DNA from: Burkholderia ambifaria
GTDB lineage: Bacteria > Pseudomonadota > Gammaproteobacteria > Burkholderiales > Burkholderiaceae
DNA length: 64,000 nucleotides
Assembly (NCBI RefSeq): GCF_001443045.1
Contig: NZ_LKPJ01000011.1
Location: 184,215-248,214 of the forward strand
Direction: 5' to 3'
Shown: one piece after another, positions 18,019-28,756 of the stretch
How the letters are laid out: every line of letters begins with the position of its first letter
How positions within the stretch are numbered: the stretch's first letter is position 1
The notes under the pieces: model-generated
What the model was told of the DNA's origin: nothing
Database searches by the model: none
Seen by the model: the letters and a program-made list of their open reading frames with translations, nothing else
Position numbers and translations under genes: made by a program

Positions 18019-19386
18019 ATGCTCGACAATCTCACTCAACGGATGGCGCGCGTCGTCAAGACGCTGCGCGGCGAGGCCCGGCTTACCGAGGCGAACACCC
18101 AGGAGATGCTCCGCGAGGTGCGTCTCGCGCTGCTGGAGGCCGACGTCGCACTGCCCGTCGTCCGCGAATTCATCGCCAAGGTCAAGGAAAAGGCGCTCGG
18201 CGAGGAAGTGATCAGCAGCCTGTCGCCGGGTCAGGCGCTCGTCGGCGTGGTCCAGAAGGAACTGACCGCCGTGATCGGCGGCGACTACGAAGGCAAGGCC
18301 GCCGAGCTGAACCTTGCGGTCACCCCGCCCGCCGTGATCCTGATGGCCGGCCTGCAGGGCGCCGGCAAGACCACGACCGTCGGCAAGCTCGCGAAGCTGC
18401 TGCGCGAGAAGTACAAGAAGAAGGTGCTGACGGTGTCGTGCGACGTGTATCGCCCGGCCGCGATCATGCAGTTGAAAACGGTGACCGAACAGGTCGGCGC
18501 CGACTTCTTCCCGTCGACGCCGGACCAGAAGCCCGTCGACATCGCGGTCGCCGCCGTCGACTGGGCGAAGCGCCACTACCATGACGTGCTGATCGTCGAC
18601 ACGGCCGGCCGCCTCGGCATCGACGAGGTGATGATGCAGGAAATCGCCGCGCTGCACGACACGCTGAAGCCGGCCGAAACGCTGTTCGTCGTCGACGCGA
18701 TGCTCGGCCAGGACGCGGTCAATACCGCGAAGGCATTCAACGACACACTGCCGCTGACCGGCGTCGTGCTGACCAAGCTCGACGGCGATTCGCGCGGCGG
18801 TGCCGCGTTGTCGGTGCGACACGTCACGGGCAAGCCGATCAAGTTCGTCGGCGTCGCCGAAAAGCTCGACGGCCTTGAGGTGTTCCACCCTGACCGGATG
18901 GCGAACCGGATCCTCGGCATGGGCGACATCCTCGCGCTCGTCGAGGAAGCGCAGCGCGGCGTCGACGTGCAGGCCGCGCAGAAGCTTGCCGACAAGGTCA
19001 AGAAAGGCGGCGACTTCGACCTGAACGATTTCCGCGCGCAGATCTCGCAGATGAAGAACATGGGCGGCCTGTCGTCGCTGATGGACAAGCTGCCCGCGCA
19101 GTTCCAGCAGGCCGCGGCCGGCGCCGACATGGGTCAGGCCGAGAAGCAGATCCGCCGGATGGAAGGGATCATCAGCTCGATGACGCCCGCCGAGCGCGCG
19201 AAACCCGAAATCATCAAGGCGACGCGCAAGCGCCGCATTGCAGCCGGTGCGGGCGTGCCGGTACAGGAAGTCAACCGGATGCTGAACCAGTACGACCAGA
19301 TGCGTACGATGATGAAGAAACTGAAGGGCGGCAACATGCAGAAGATGATGCGTGGCCTGAAGGGCATGATGCCCGGCATGCGCTGA
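18019..19386 (+). CDS. ffh: Signal recognition particle protein (SRP54 homologue)
   Basis: GTPase that binds 4.5S RNA and signal sequences of nascent inner-membrane proteins and delivers ribosomes to FtsY. The 455 residues have the N domain, then the G domain (GLQGAGKTTTVGKLAKLL P-loop near residue 112; DTAGRLGIDEVM; TKLDGDSRGGAALS) and a C-terminal methionine-rich M domain (MRTMMKKLKGGNMQKMMRGLKGMMPGM). Standard length for the family. Confidence 0.98.
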   Translation: MLDNLTQRMARVVKTLRGEARLTEANTQEMLREVRLALLEADVALPVVREFIAKVKEKALGEEVISSLSPGQALVGVVQKELTAVIGGDYEGKAAELNLAVTPPAVILMAGLQGAGKTTTVGKLAKLLREKYKKKVLTVSCDVYRPAAIMQLKTVTEQVGADFFPSTPDQKPVDIAVAAVDWAKRHYHDVLIVDTAGRLGIDEVMMQEIAALHDTLKPAETLFVVDAMLGQDAVNTAKAFNDTLPLTGVVLTKLDGDSRGGAALSVRHVTGKPIKFVGVAEKLDGLEVFHPDRMANRILGMGDILALVEEAQRGVDVQAAQKLADKVKKGGDFDLNDFRAQISQMKNMGGLSSLMDKLPAQFQQAAAGADMGQAEKQIRRMEGIISSMTPAERAKPEIIKATRKRRIAAGAGVPVQEVNRMLNQYDQMRTMMKKLKGGNMQKMMRGLKGMMPGMR

Positions 19387-19480
19387 TTCCGCCCGTCGGC
19401 CGGCGCGCGGGTTTTTGCCGTAGCGCGCGCCTGCCGTTCTGCTTCATCCTTATTTGTATACCGACTGCTCGCCAGAACAC

Positions 19481-20032
19481 ATGAACCGCGAAGAAGCCCT
19501 CCACATTTTCGACCACTCCGAAGAGATCGTCTCGGCAGATGCCGTCAACGCGTCGATCTCCAGGATGGCCGACGCGATCCGCGCCGAGATCGGCGATGCG
19601 TTCCCGCTCGTTCTCTCGGTGATGGGCGGCGCCGCGGTGTTTACCGGGATGCTGCTACCGCATCTCGATTTCCCGCTGGAATTCGACTACATCCACCTGA
19701 CCCGCTATCGCAACACGACGCAGGGCAGCCCGGAGATGCACTGGCGCGTCGCGCCGCGCGAATCGGTGAAGGACCGGATCGTGCTCGTGCTCGACGACAT
19801 CCTCGACGAAGGCGAGACGATGGCCGCGATCCGCGACCGCATCCTCGACATGGGCGCGAAGCGCTTCATGTCCGCCGTGCTGTGCGAGAAGACGCTCACG
19901 AAGGCGAAACCGCTGCATCCCGACTTCTGCGGCTTCGCGGTGCCGGACCGCTACGTGTTCGGCTGCGGGATGGACGCAAAGGGCTACTGGCGCAACCTGC
20001 CGACGATCCGCGCGCTGACCGCGAACGTCTGA
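19481..20032 (+). CDS. hpt: Hypoxanthine-guanine phosphoribosyltransferase
   Basis: Purine salvage: converts hypoxanthine/guanine and PRPP to IMP/GMP. Start at ATG 19481 (MNREEALHIFDHSEEI), 183 residues. The PRPP-binding loop VLVLDDILDEGETMAAI lies near residue 101, and the PRT core LVLSVMGGAAVFTGMLLPHL precedes it. It follows ffh by 94 bp and ends just before a bidirectional terminator shared with the convergent marC-like gene. Confidence 0.93.
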   Translation: MNREEALHIFDHSEEIVSADAVNASISRMADAIRAEIGDAFPLVLSVMGGAAVFTGMLLPHLDFPLEFDYIHLTRYRNTTQGSPEMHWRVAPRESVKDRIVLVLDDILDEGETMAAIRDRILDMGAKRFMSAVLCEKTLTKAKPLHPDFCGFAVPDRYVFGCGMDAKGYWRNLPTIRALTANV

Positions 20033-20049
20033 CCCCCGCCCGCCATAAG

Positions 20050-20089
20050 AAAAAGCGGCGCTCCGGTTTCCCGGAGCGCCGCTTTTTTT
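20050..20089. terminator. Bidirectional terminator between hpt and marC-like gene
   Basis: A 16-bp perfect stem, AAAAGCGGCGCTCCGG / CCGGAGCGCCGCTTTT around a TTTC loop, with A and T runs on the two sides. It can end transcription from both convergent genes. Confidence 0.95.
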
Positions 20090-20109
20090 CGTCGACTGCG
20101 CCGCCCGTG

Positions 20110-20712
20110 CTACAGCTGGTGCACGAACGCCCGAATGCCGGCCAGCAGCATCTCGACCGAAATCGCGACGAGCACGAGGCCCATCAACCGCTCGAACGCC
20201 GCGACGGTCCGCTCGCCGAGCCACTGCTGGATCCGTTCGGCCAGCACCAGCGTGATCGCGCAGACGATCATCGTGACCGTCAGCGCACCGACCCACTCGA
20301 ACATCTTGCCCGGCGCCTGCGACGTCAGCAGCATCACCGTCGCGAGCGCCGACGGCCCGGCGAGCGCCGGAATCGCGAGCGGCACGATGAACGGCTCGCC
20401 ACCCGCGCGCGGATCGCTGCCGAGCGCGCCGTCGGGATGCGGGAAGATCATCCGCAGCGCGATCAAGAACAGCACGATCCCGCCACCGAGCCGCAACGAC
20501 AGATCGGTGAGGCTCATCATCCGCAGGAAGCGATCGCCGACCACCATGAAGAACAGCAGGATCACGAACGCGATCCCCACTTCACGCAGGATCAGCTTCA
20601 CGCGCCGCTCGCGCGGCACGTCCCGCATCGCCGTGATGAACAGCGGGATGTTGCCGAGCGGATCCGTGATCAGCACGAGGAGCACGGTGGCCGACAGGAA
20701 GGTGTATTCCAC
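20110..20712 (-). CDS. MarC-family integral membrane protein
   Basis: A 200-residue inner membrane protein with about six hydrophobic spans (for example LLVLITDPLGNIPLFITAM and VGIAFVILLFFMVVGDRFL). The DPLGNIP motif near the N-terminus is characteristic of the MarC/UPF0056 family. Its function is unknown; an older link to multiple antibiotic resistance was not confirmed. It follows proS by 21 bp and is probably co-transcribed. Confidence 0.9.
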   Translation of the reverse strand: MEYTFLSATVLLVLITDPLGNIPLFITAMRDVPRERRVKLILREVGIAFVILLFFMVVGDRFLRMMSLTDLSLRLGGGIVLFLIALRMIFPHPDGALGSDPRAGGEPFIVPLAIPALAGPSALATVMLLTSQAPGKMFEWVGALTVTMIVCAITLVLAERIQQWLGERTVAAFERLMGLVLVAISVEMLLAGIRAFVHQL

Positions 20713-20733
20713 CGTGTCCCCCGGTCGCGGCGC

Positions 20734-22470
20734 TTAGTGCGCGAGCGCGGCGCGGATCTTCTCCGTCACCGTCGCCGCGGCCGCGTCGGCCGGCAGCAGC
20801 GTCGCCTCGGCATCGCGGCGGCCCTGGTACTCGATCTTGCCTTCCTTCAGGCCGCGCTCGCCGATCACCAGGCGATGCGGCACGCCGATCAGTTCCCAGT
20901 CGGCGAACATCACCCCCGGGCGCTCGCCGCGATCGTCGAGGATCACGTCGATGCCGGCGGCCGTCAGTTCCGCATACAGCTTGTCGGCGGCCTCGCGAAC
21001 CATGTCGCTGCGATCGTAGCCCATCGGGCACAGCACGACCTCGAACGGTGCGATCGACTCGGGCCAGATGATGCCCTTGTCGTCGAAGTTCTGTTCAATC
21101 GCCGCGCCGAGAATGCGCGTGACGCCGACGCCGTAGCAACCCATCAGCATCGGCTGCGGCTTGCCCGACTCATCGAGGAACGTCGCACCCAACGCTTCCG
21201 AATACTTGGTGCCAAGCTGGAACACGTGGCCGACTTCGATGCCGCGGCAGATGTCGATCGCGCCCTTGCCGTCCGGCGACGGATCGCCCTTCTTCACGTT
21301 GCGCACGTCGACGACTTCCGGCTCCGGCAGGTCGCGGCCCCAGTTCACGCCCGCGATGTGATAGTCGACCTCGTTCGCGCCGACGACGAAATCGCTCATG
21401 TTCGCGACCGTGCGATCGGCGATCACCTTCACCGGCTTCTTCGTGCCGACCGGGCCGAGATAGCCCGGCGGCGTGCCGAACCATTCGACGATTTCCTGCT
21501 CGGTCGCGAACCGGTGGTTCTTCAGCCCCGGCAGCTTCGATACCTTGATCTCGTTCAGGTCGTGGTCGCCGCGCAGCATCACGAGCCAGATGGTCGGCTC
21601 GGCGCCTTCGTTCTCGGTGGCGAGCACGATCGACTTGATCGTGCGCTCGAGCGGGATCGCCAGCAGTTCGGCGACCGCTTCGCACTTCGCCTTGCCGGGT
21701 GTCGCGACCTTCTCCATCGCTTCGGCCGGCGCAGCGCGCTCGGCAATGAGCGGCAGCGCTTCGGCCGCTTCGATGTTCGCCGCGAAATCGGACGTCGGGC
21801 AGTAGGCGATCGCGTCCTCGCCGGTATCGGCGATCACGTGGAACTCGTGCGAGAAGTTGCCGCCGATCGAGCCGCTGTCGGCCGCGACCGCACGGAACTC
21901 GAGGCCGAGGCGCGTGAAGATGCGCACGTACGCGTCATACATCTTGCGGTACGACTCGTTCAGGCCGGCCGCATCCTTGTCGAACGAATACGCGTCCTTC
22001 ATGATGAATTCGCGGCCGCGCATCACGCCGAAGCGCGGGCGGATCTCGTCGCGGAACTTCGTCTGGATCTGGTAGAAGTTCACCGGCATCTGCCGGTAGC
22101 TCTTGATCTGGTTGCGCGCGATATCGGTGACGACTTCCTCGTGCGTCGGCCCGATCACGAAGTCGTTGTCCTTGCGGTCCTTGAAGCGCAGCAGCTCGGG
22201 GCCGTACTGTTCCCAGCGGCCCGACTCCTGCCACAGCTCCGCCGGCTGCACGGCCGGCATCAGCAGTTCGATGGCGCCTGCCCGGTTCATTTCCTCGCGC
22301 ACGATCGCCTCGACCTTGCGAATCGAACGCAGGCCGACCGGCAGGTAGTTATAGATGCCGCCGGCGACACGACGGATCATGCCGGCGCGCACCATCAGCT
22401 TGTGGCTGACGATCTCTGCGTCGGCCGGTGCCTCTTTGAGGGTGCCGATAAAGAAACGGGAAGCTTTCAT
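20734..22470 (-). CDS. proS: Prolyl-tRNA synthetase
   Basis: Charges tRNA-Pro (one such tRNA is at 28530-28606). The 578 residues are of the bacterial long type. Class II motifs are visible: MRSGRR-free N-terminus [30 protein letters not shown], motif 2 region [25 protein letters not shown], and motif 3 region [20 protein letters not shown]. The insertion domain between motifs 2 and 3 (YbaK-like editing, residues about 230-400) is present, so Ala-tRNA-Pro editing is expected. Confidence 0.98.
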   Translation of the reverse strand: MKASRFFIGTLKEAPADAEIVSHKLMVRAGMIRRVAGGIYNYLPVGLRSIRKVEAIVREEMNRAGAIELLMPAVQPAELWQESGRWEQYGPELLRFKDRKDNDFVIGPTHEEVVTDIARNQIKSYRQMPVNFYQIQTKFRDEIRPRFGVMRGREFIMKDAYSFDKDAAGLNESYRKMYDAYVRIFTRLGLEFRAVAADSGSIGGNFSHEFHVIADTGEDAIAYCPTSDFAANIEAAEALPLIAERAAPAEAMEKVATPGKAKCEAVAELLAIPLERTIKSIVLATENEGAEPTIWLVMLRGDHDLNEIKVSKLPGLKNHRFATEQEIVEWFGTPPGYLGPVGTKKPVKVIADRTVANMSDFVVGANEVDYHIAGVNWGRDLPEPEVVDVRNVKKGDPSPDGKGAIDICRGIEVGHVFQLGTKYSEALGATFLDESGKPQPMLMGCYGVGVTRILGAAIEQNFDDKGIIWPESIAPFEVVLCPMGYDRSDMVREAADKLYAELTAAGIDVILDDRGERPGVMFADWELIGVPHRLVIGERGLKEGKIEYQGRRDAEATLLPADAAAATVTEKIRAALAH

Positions 22471-22649
22471 GCGGACGGTTCCAAATACGGCGCCCCCAAG
22501 CGGGGCGCCCGAAAAAGTTTCAAGGTGAAAAAGCTGCGCGCGACGAACGACGATGGCGCAGATGACTTAGCAGACAAATCAGGGACAATTCAGCCGGTGT
22601 ACCCCGCGCGGATTCGCTCCGTCACGGTGCGCAGCGCCCGTTATCTGTT

Positions 22650-22655
22650 TATAAT
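22650..22655 (+). promoter_or_regulatory. -10 element of rppH
   Basis: A consensus TATAAT ends 33 bp before the rppH start codon. The -35 region at 17 bp (GTGCGC) is poor. The 218-bp proS-rppH region must also carry the divergent proS promoter, which I could not locate. Confidence 0.55.
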
Positions 22656-22688
22656 CAAAGCAATTTTAAAGGATTCGAAGGTGGTTGT

Positions 22689-23336
22689 ATGCTGGATCGT
22701 GAAGGCTTTCGCCCGAACGTCGGCATCATCCTCTTGAACGCGCGCAACGAGGTGTTTTGGGGCAAGCGGCTCCGCGAGCATTCCTGGCAGTTTCCTCAAG
22801 GTGGGATCAAGTACGGCGAGACCCCCATGCAGGCGATGTACCGGGAGCTGCACGAGGAAACGGGCCTGCACCCTGAACACGTCAAGATAATCGGCCGCAC
22901 TCGCGACTGGTTGCGTTACGAGGTGCCTGACAAGTTCATCAAACGCGAAGTACGCGGCCATTACCGCGGCCAGAAGCAGATCTGGTTCCTGCTGCGGATG
23001 GTCGGACGCGATTGCGACATTTGCTTGCGCGCGACCGATCACCCGGAGTTCGATGCGTGGCGCTGGAACGAGTACTGGGTGCCGCTCGATGCGGTGATCG
23101 AGTTCAAGCGGGATGTCTATCAGTTGGCGCTGACGGAACTGTCGCGCTTCCTGCGCCGCCCGGCGCAGCGAGCCGACAAGCCGCGTGGGCCGCGTCCGTC
23201 GCGCTATCCGCGCGTCATCGGTGCGCAAGTCCAGCAGACGCTGACGATTGTCGACACAACGGTAGTGTGTTCGGAGATCGAAGTGGAGGCGAGCACGCTC
23301 GACGAGATGCCGCCCCGCGTGATCGTCGGCAAATGA
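22689..23336 (+). CDS. rppH: RNA pyrophosphohydrolase
   Basis: Removes pyrophosphate from the 5' end of mRNAs, starting RNase E-dependent decay. The protein begins [27 protein letters not shown] and has the Nudix box [23 protein letters not shown] at residues about 38-60. At 215 residues it is longer than E. coli RppH (176); the C-terminal 50 residues are an Arg/Pro-rich extension common in betaproteobacteria. Followed by a strong terminator. Confidence 0.95.
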   Translation: MLDREGFRPNVGIILLNARNEVFWGKRLREHSWQFPQGGIKYGETPMQAMYRELHEETGLHPEHVKIIGRTRDWLRYEVPDKFIKREVRGHYRGQKQIWFLLRMVGRDCDICLRATDHPEFDAWRWNEYWVPLDAVIEFKRDVYQLALTELSRFLRRPAQRADKPRGPRPSRYPRVIGAQVQQTLTIVDTTVVCSEIEVEASTLDEMPPRVIVGK

Positions 23337-23355
23337 CAAGTCGGACTGCATGACC

Positions 23356-23386
23356 GGGCGCGACCTTGATGTCGCGCCCTTTTTTT
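23356..23386 (+). terminator. Terminator of rppH, directly upstream of the next ribosome binding site
   Basis: GGGCGCGAC / GTCGCGCCC, a 9-bp perfect stem with a CTTGAT loop, followed by seven T. The T run ends two bases before the GAGGA of the lipoprotein gene that follows. Confidence 0.9.
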
Positions 23387-23400
23387 ACGAGGAATGCATA

Positions 23401-23958
23401 TTGAAAGCGATTGCTCTCGCGCTCGCCTCGATCGTCGCGGCGGCCACGCTGGCCGGCTGCGCGAATTCGAAGGCGCCGACCAACAAGGATGACAGCACGT
23501 TCGTGTATCTGCTGGACCGTCAAGGCAACTGGAAGGAAAACGCGGTCGACACGCTGCCGCCGCTGCCGCAGGCCGGCGATCTGCTGCCGTTCAACGTGTC
23601 GCAAAACACGCCGCTCAAGTTCTCCATCGATGCGAAATCGCTCGCGGTCGGCACCGACGGCGTCGTGCGCTATGCAGTCGTCATCACGAGCCCGGCCGGC
23701 GCGCGCAACGTGAATTACGAAGGCATCCGCTGCGACACCTACGAATGGCGTCAGTATGCAGGCCTGAATTCGGATCACGACGGCTGGGACCGCACGGTCG
23801 AGAACGACTGGCGTCGCATCGAGAACGGCGAACTCAATGCATACCACTCGGCGCTGTACCAGGACTACTTCTGCTCCAACAAGATGCCGCAGGGCACGAC
23901 CCAGCAGATCCTGGAGAACATCCGATTCCATCGCACCGCGATGAACCAGTTGCGCTGA
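23401..23958 (+). CDS. CNP1-like lipoprotein
   Basis: A 185-residue predicted lipoprotein. The start is TTG 23401 (KAIALALASIVAAATLAGC after the initiator) because it has GAGGA 7 bp upstream and gives a clean signal peptide with lipobox LAGC; an upstream in-frame ATG would place the terminator within the gene. The mature part (FVYLLDRQGNWKENAVDTLPPLP..., YEGIRCDTYEWRQYAG) matches the CNP1-like family, named after a Neisseria cryptic protein, with no established function. It has no room for its own promoter after the rppH terminator except within rppH, so read-through may feed it. Confidence 0.85.
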   Translation: MKAIALALASIVAAATLAGCANSKAPTNKDDSTFVYLLDRQGNWKENAVDTLPPLPQAGDLLPFNVSQNTPLKFSIDAKSLAVGTDGVVRYAVVITSPAGARNVNYEGIRCDTYEWRQYAGLNSDHDGWDRTVENDWRRIENGELNAYHSALYQDYFCSNKMPQGTTQQILENIRFHRTAMNQLR

Positions 23959-24005
23959 CGGCGCAACGCAGGCCGGCCGCCTGGCCGGCCCTGCCCCGCA
24001 CCAGT

Positions 24006-24050
24006 CGAGACAACAAAAAGCCCGCGCAATGCGGGCTTTTTGTTGTCTCG
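24006..24050. terminator. Bidirectional terminator with 20-bp perfect stem
   Basis: The arm at 24006-24025 (CGAGACAACAAAAAGCCCGC) pairs perfectly over 20 bp with 24031-24050 around the loop GCAAT. A/T runs in the stem allow it to act for both the CNP1-like gene and the convergent proB. Confidence 0.93.
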
Positions 24051-24068
24051 CGACGTCTGGCCGAACGG

Positions 24069-25187
24069 TTATACGAGCACGAGGTTGTCGCGGTGAATCA
24101 GCTCCGGCTCCAGCATATAGCCGAGCACCGTCTCGATCTCGCCGCTCGGCTTGCGGTGAATCAGCTTCGTTTCCGCACTGCTGTAGTTCGTGAGGCCGCG
24201 CGCCACTTCACGCCCGTCGGGGCCGACACATGCGATCACCTCGCCGCGCGCGAACGCACCCTGCACGCCGATCACGCCGATCGGCAGCAGGCTCTTGCCG
24301 CCGGCCGTCAGCTTCTCGACCGCACCCGCATCGATCACGACGTGCCCGCGAACCTGCAGGTGATCGGCCATCCATTGCTTGCGCGCGGCCATCCGCGCGG
24401 TGCGCGCGATCAGCTGCGTGCCGATCGCCTCGCCCGCCGCCAGCCGCACCAGCACGTCGGCTTCGCGGCCACTCGCGATCACGGTGTTCGCGCCACTGTG
24501 CGCCGCACGCTTCGCCGCGAGAATCTTCGTCAGCATCCCGCCGCGGCCGAGGCTCGAGCCTGCGCCGCCCGCCATCGCCTCGAGCTCCGATGCCCCCGCA
24601 CTGGCTTCCGCGACGAGCGTCGCGTTCGGATCCTTGCGCGGATCGGCGGTGAACAGCCCCGGCTGGTCGGTCAGGATGATCAGCGCATCGCCTTCGATCA
24701 GGTTCGCGACGAGCGCGCCGAGCGTGTCGTTGTCGCCGAACTTGATTTCGTCGGTGACAACCGTGTCGTTCTCGTTGATGATCGGCACGACGCCGAGCCG
24801 CAGTAGCGTGAGCAGCGTCGAGCGCGCGTTCAGGTAGCGTTCGCGATCCGCAAGGTCGGCATGCGTGAGCAGGATCTGCGCGGTGCGGATGTCGTGCTCG
24901 GTAAAGCGGCTTTCATAGACTTGCGCAAGCCCCATCTGGCCAACCGCGGCGGCGGCCTGCAGCTCGTCGATCTCGCGCGGACGCTTGCTCCAGCCGAGCC
25001 GCTGCATCCCTTCGGCAATCGCGCCCGAACTGACGAGCACCACTTCCTTGCCCTGCGCGCGCAGCGCGGCGATCTGGGCCGCCCAGCGGCCGATTGCAGC
25101 ATGATCGAGCCCCTTGCCGTCGTTGGTCACGAGGCTCGAGCCCACCTTCACCACCAATCGCTTCGAATCCGCGATGATCGAACGCAT
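24069..25187 (-). CDS. proB: Glutamate 5-kinase
   Basis: First step of proline synthesis: ATP-dependent phosphorylation of glutamate, feedback-inhibited by proline. Start at 25187 ([24 protein letters not shown]), giving 372 residues, the usual two-domain form: an amino acid kinase domain ([39 protein letters not shown]) and a C-terminal PUA domain (residues about 280-370). The open frame continues upstream across the proB-obgE gap but without coding character. It lies 89 bp after obgE. Confidence 0.97.
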   Translation of the reverse strand: MRSIIADSKRLVVKVGSSLVTNDGKGLDHAAIGRWAAQIAALRAQGKEVVLVSSGAIAEGMQRLGWSKRPREIDELQAAAAVGQMGLAQVYESRFTEHDIRTAQILLTHADLADRERYLNARSTLLTLLRLGVVPIINENDTVVTDEIKFGDNDTLGALVANLIEGDALIILTDQPGLFTADPRKDPNATLVAEASAGASELEAMAGGAGSSLGRGGMLTKILAAKRAAHSGANTVIASGREADVLVRLAAGEAIGTQLIARTARMAARKQWMADHLQVRGHVVIDAGAVEKLTAGGKSLLPIGVIGVQGAFARGEVIACVGPDGREVARGLTNYSSAETKLIHRKPSGEIETVLGYMLEPELIHRDNLVLV

Positions 25188-25276
25188 CGTGCGCTGTCTC
25201 CTGTATCTGATGCCTGCCCGGCCGGGCGCGATTAAATTCCGGCACCGGGCGCGACGCCCGGTGCATTTCGGCCCGC

Positions 25277-26392
<1,116 letters not shown>

Positions 26393-26513
26393 TCACTCCG
26401 ACCAGTATTTCCGCTATTGTGCCGCGCGCCGGCACGCTTGAACAATCTGCCGTTCGGCCGATTGCCCGCCGTTCGCGACAGCCGCCGGCGCGCACATGCG
26501 CGCGGCGGCCAAA

Positions 26514-26548
26514 TAAAAAAAGGCCCCGCGAAGACTGCGGGGCCTTTC
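26514..26548 (-). terminator. Terminator downstream of rpmA
   Basis: AAGGCCCCGC / GCGGGGCCTT with a 7-nt loop. Read on the minus strand it is followed by a run of T. It lies about 28 bp after the rpmA stop and would reduce read-through into obgE. Confidence 0.85.
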
Positions 26549-26575
26549 GGCTACGAAGCCCGTGGGTGCCTGAAC

Positions 26576-26839
26576 TTAGGCAGCCGCCGGGACGACGATG
26601 ACCAGATGCTTCTTGTCCGCGCCCTTGGTCGCGAACTTGACGTGACCGTCGACCAGCGCGAACAGGGTGTGATCCTTGCCCATGCCGACGTTCTCGCCAG
26701 CGTGCATGCGCGTACCGCGCTGACGCACGATGATGCCGCCAGCGTTGATCGCCTGGCCGCCGTACACTTTCACGCCGAGACGTTTCGACTCGGAGTCGCG
26801 GCCGTTCCGGGAAGAGCCGCCTGCCTTTTTGTGTGCCAT
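26576..26839 (-). CDS. rpmA: 50S ribosomal protein L27
   Basis: Large-subunit protein near the peptidyl transferase centre. At 87 residues it begins [29 protein letters not shown], which is diagnostic for L27, whose N-terminal tail reaches the P-site tRNA. It follows rplU by 24 bp. Confidence 0.99.
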
Positions 26840-26863
26840 CTGATTGCTCCTTTACCGAGGCGC

Positions 26864-27175
26864 TTACGCGTTGATCGCGTCGATGCGCAGCTCAGTGTAG
26901 TTCTGGCGGTGGCCGCCGTGCTTTTGGTAGTGCTTCCGGCGACGCATCTTGAAGATGGTGACCTTGGCATGACGACCGTGCGACACAACGGTGGCCTTGA
27001 CGGAAGCCCCACTGACCAGCGGCGTACCGAACTTAATCGATTCGCCTTCGCCCACTGCGAGAACCTGGTCGAGCGTGATTTCAGCGTCAATGTCAGCCGG
27101 TATCTGTTCTACTTTGAGTTTTTCGCCAACGGCAACCTTGTACTGCTTGCCGCCGGTTTTTATGACCGCGTACAT
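26864..27175 (-). CDS. rplU: 50S ribosomal protein L21
   Basis: Large-subunit protein binding 23S rRNA. Start at 27175 ([26 protein letters not shown]), 103 residues, the standard size; it ends [28 protein letters not shown]. The open frame extends upstream through the promoter and is not coding there. It is the first gene of rplU-rpmA, driven by the strong promoter at 27231-27259. Confidence 0.98.
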   Translation of the reverse strand: MYAVIKTGGKQYKVAVGEKLKVEQIPADIDAEITLDQVLAVGEGESIKFGTPLVSGASVKATVVSHGRHAKVTIFKMRRRKHYQKHGGHRQNYTELRIDAINA

Positions 27176-27230
27176 TGAGAACCTCACTCTGGATCCAATT
27201 TTTCCGCACACCACGCGCGGAAAACACGTG

Positions 27231-27259
27231 ATTATACATGGGGTTAGCACCCAAGTCAA
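27231..27259 (-). promoter_or_regulatory. Strong promoter of rplU-rpmA
   Basis: On the minus strand TTGACT (27259-27254), a 17-bp spacer and TATAAT (27236-27231), with TG just upstream of the -10. Five of six and six of six consensus matches. It fits a highly expressed ribosomal protein operon; the leader is about 50 nt. Confidence 0.88.
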
Positions 27260-27353
27260 AGCCGATCCGCGATTGCCGCGCGCGAGCCTCGGCCGGACGG
27301 CCAAAATCACCGTGCAGGCACGTCCGACAGACCGGGATATCGCGGATTCGACT

Positions 27354-27359
27354 TATAAT
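27354..27359 (+). promoter_or_regulatory. -10 element of ispB
   Basis: Consensus TATAAT ends 26 bp before the ispB ATG, in the divergent rplU-ispB region. No good -35 at 17 bp. The implied leader is only about 20 nt. Confidence 0.5.
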
Positions 27360-27385
27360 CCGCCGCATCACCCATTTCGATCATC

Positions 27386-28381
27386 ATGTCGTCGTCCACC
27401 GCCTCCCCCACCCTCAGCGCCGCCCACCTGCTCGCTCCGATCACCAGCGACATGGAGCAGGTGAATCGCGTTATCCGGCAAAGCCTCGCGTCCGACGTGC
27501 TGCTGATCAACCAGATCGCCGAGTACATCATCGGCGCGGGCGGCAAGCGGCTGCGTCCGGCCCTGCTGCTGCTCGTCGCCGGCGCCCTCGGCGAGACGTC
27601 GCACCAGCGGCACGTGCTGGCCGCCGTCGTCGAGTTCATCCACACCGCCACGCTGCTGCATGACGACGTCGTCGACGAGTCCGAACTGCGGCGCGGCCGC
27701 CAGACGGCCAACGCGCTGTTCGGCAACGCTGCGAGCGTGCTGGTAGGCGACTACCTCTATTCGCGCTCGTTCGAGATGATGGTCGGCGTCGGCAAGATGC
27801 GCGTGATGGAAATCCTGTCGGAAGCGACGACGATCATTTCCGAAGGTGAAGTGCTGCAGCTTCTGAACATGCACGACGCGGACGTCGACGAGACGCGCTA
27901 CATGCAGGTGATCCGCTACAAGACGGCGAAACTGTTCGAAGCATCGGCGCGCCTGGGCGCGGTGCTCGCCGGCGCCGATGCGCCGACCGAAGCCGCTGCG
28001 GCCGAATACGGCCGCCGGATCGGCACCGCGTTCCAGATCATGGACGACTGGCTCGACTACGCGGGCACGGCCGAAGCAATGGGCAAGAACGCCGGCGACG
28101 ACCTGCGCGAAGGCAAGCCGACGCTGCCCCTCATCTATCTGATCGAACGCGGCACGCCTGAACAGTCGGCACTCGCACGCGAGGCGATCGAACAAGGCGG
28201 CACCGATCGCTTCGATACGATTTTCGACGCGATCACGCGTTCGGGCGCACTCGACCATACGCTCGAATGTGCACGCCAGGAAGCACAGGCCGCTGCTGCC
28301 GCGATCACCGCGTTCCCGGATTCGATCTACAAGGAAAGCCTGCTCGCGTTGTGCTCGTACTCGACGTCGCGACAGTCGTAA
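27386..28381 (+). CDS. ispB: Octaprenyl diphosphate synthase
   Basis: Builds the C40 side chain of ubiquinone-8 from IPP and FPP. The 331 residues have the two Asp-rich motifs of long-chain trans-prenyltransferases, LLHDDVVDESELRRG (first DDxxD) and FQIMDDWLDYAG (second), plus GGKRLRPALLLL. The location divergent from rplU-rpmA is conserved in proteobacteria. The product is the precursor of the quinone modified by Coq7 at 61318-61944. Confidence 0.95.
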   Translation: MSSSTASPTLSAAHLLAPITSDMEQVNRVIRQSLASDVLLINQIAEYIIGAGGKRLRPALLLLVAGALGETSHQRHVLAAVVEFIHTATLLHDDVVDESELRRGRQTANALFGNAASVLVGDYLYSRSFEMMVGVGKMRVMEILSEATTIISEGEVLQLLNMHDADVDETRYMQVIRYKTAKLFEASARLGAVLAGADAPTEAAAAEYGRRIGTAFQIMDDWLDYAGTAEAMGKNAGDDLREGKPTLPLIYLIERGTPEQSALAREAIEQGGTDRFDTIFDAITRSGALDHTLECARQEAQAAAAAITAFPDSIYKESLLALCSYSTSRQS

Positions 28382-28458
28382 ACGCGCCGCGAACGAGAGG
28401 CGATACCTTGCCCCAAAAATTTTTTCATCAAGGTATTCCCTTTTCGAAAAAACATCGT

Positions 28459-28464
28459 TATAGT
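28459..28464 (+). promoter_or_regulatory. -10 element upstream of tRNA-Pro
   Basis: TATAGT lies 65 bp before the mature tRNA 5' end, in an A/T-rich patch unlike the rest of the window. The matching -35 at 17 bp (TTCCCT) is weak. Confidence 0.45.
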
Positions 28465-28529
28465 TACGTTCTTGCTTGAGACGACGCAGCGATCTTCACG
28501 AAGAAAGCGAAGTTGGAAGAGCAAAAAAT

Positions 28530-28606
28530 CGGGGTGTAGCTTAGCCTGGTAGAGCGCTACGTTCGGGACGTAGAGGCCGGAGGTTCGAATCCTCTCACCC
28601 CGACCA
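28530..28606 (+). tRNA. tRNA-Pro (anticodon CGG)
   Basis: A 77-nt tRNA with encoded CCA. The acceptor stem CGGGGTG pairs with CACCCCG, then A and CCA. The anticodon stem CTACG/CGTAG encloses the loop TTCGGGA, so the anticodon is CGG (reads CCG, a frequent codon here). The T arm has GGTTCGAATCC. It stands alone downstream of ispB and is followed by its own terminator. Confidence 0.97.
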
Positions 28607-28613
28607 GATTTGA

Positions 28614-28645
28614 AAAAACCGTGCACCGTGTGCACGGTTTTTTTT
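28614..28645 (+). terminator. Terminator of tRNA-Pro
   Basis: AAAACCGTGCAC pairs with GTGCACGGTTTT around a CGT loop and runs into a T tract, 8 bases after the CCA end. Confidence 0.92.
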
Positions 28646-28756
28646 TGCCTTCTTTTCGCCCGGTCTCACGAACCCTCGTGCCACGCACGACACATCCCGG
28701 CCGTCGGCCTCTGCTATATTCCCTTCATCCCTGTCCTTCACTGCCCCTTCTGACGC

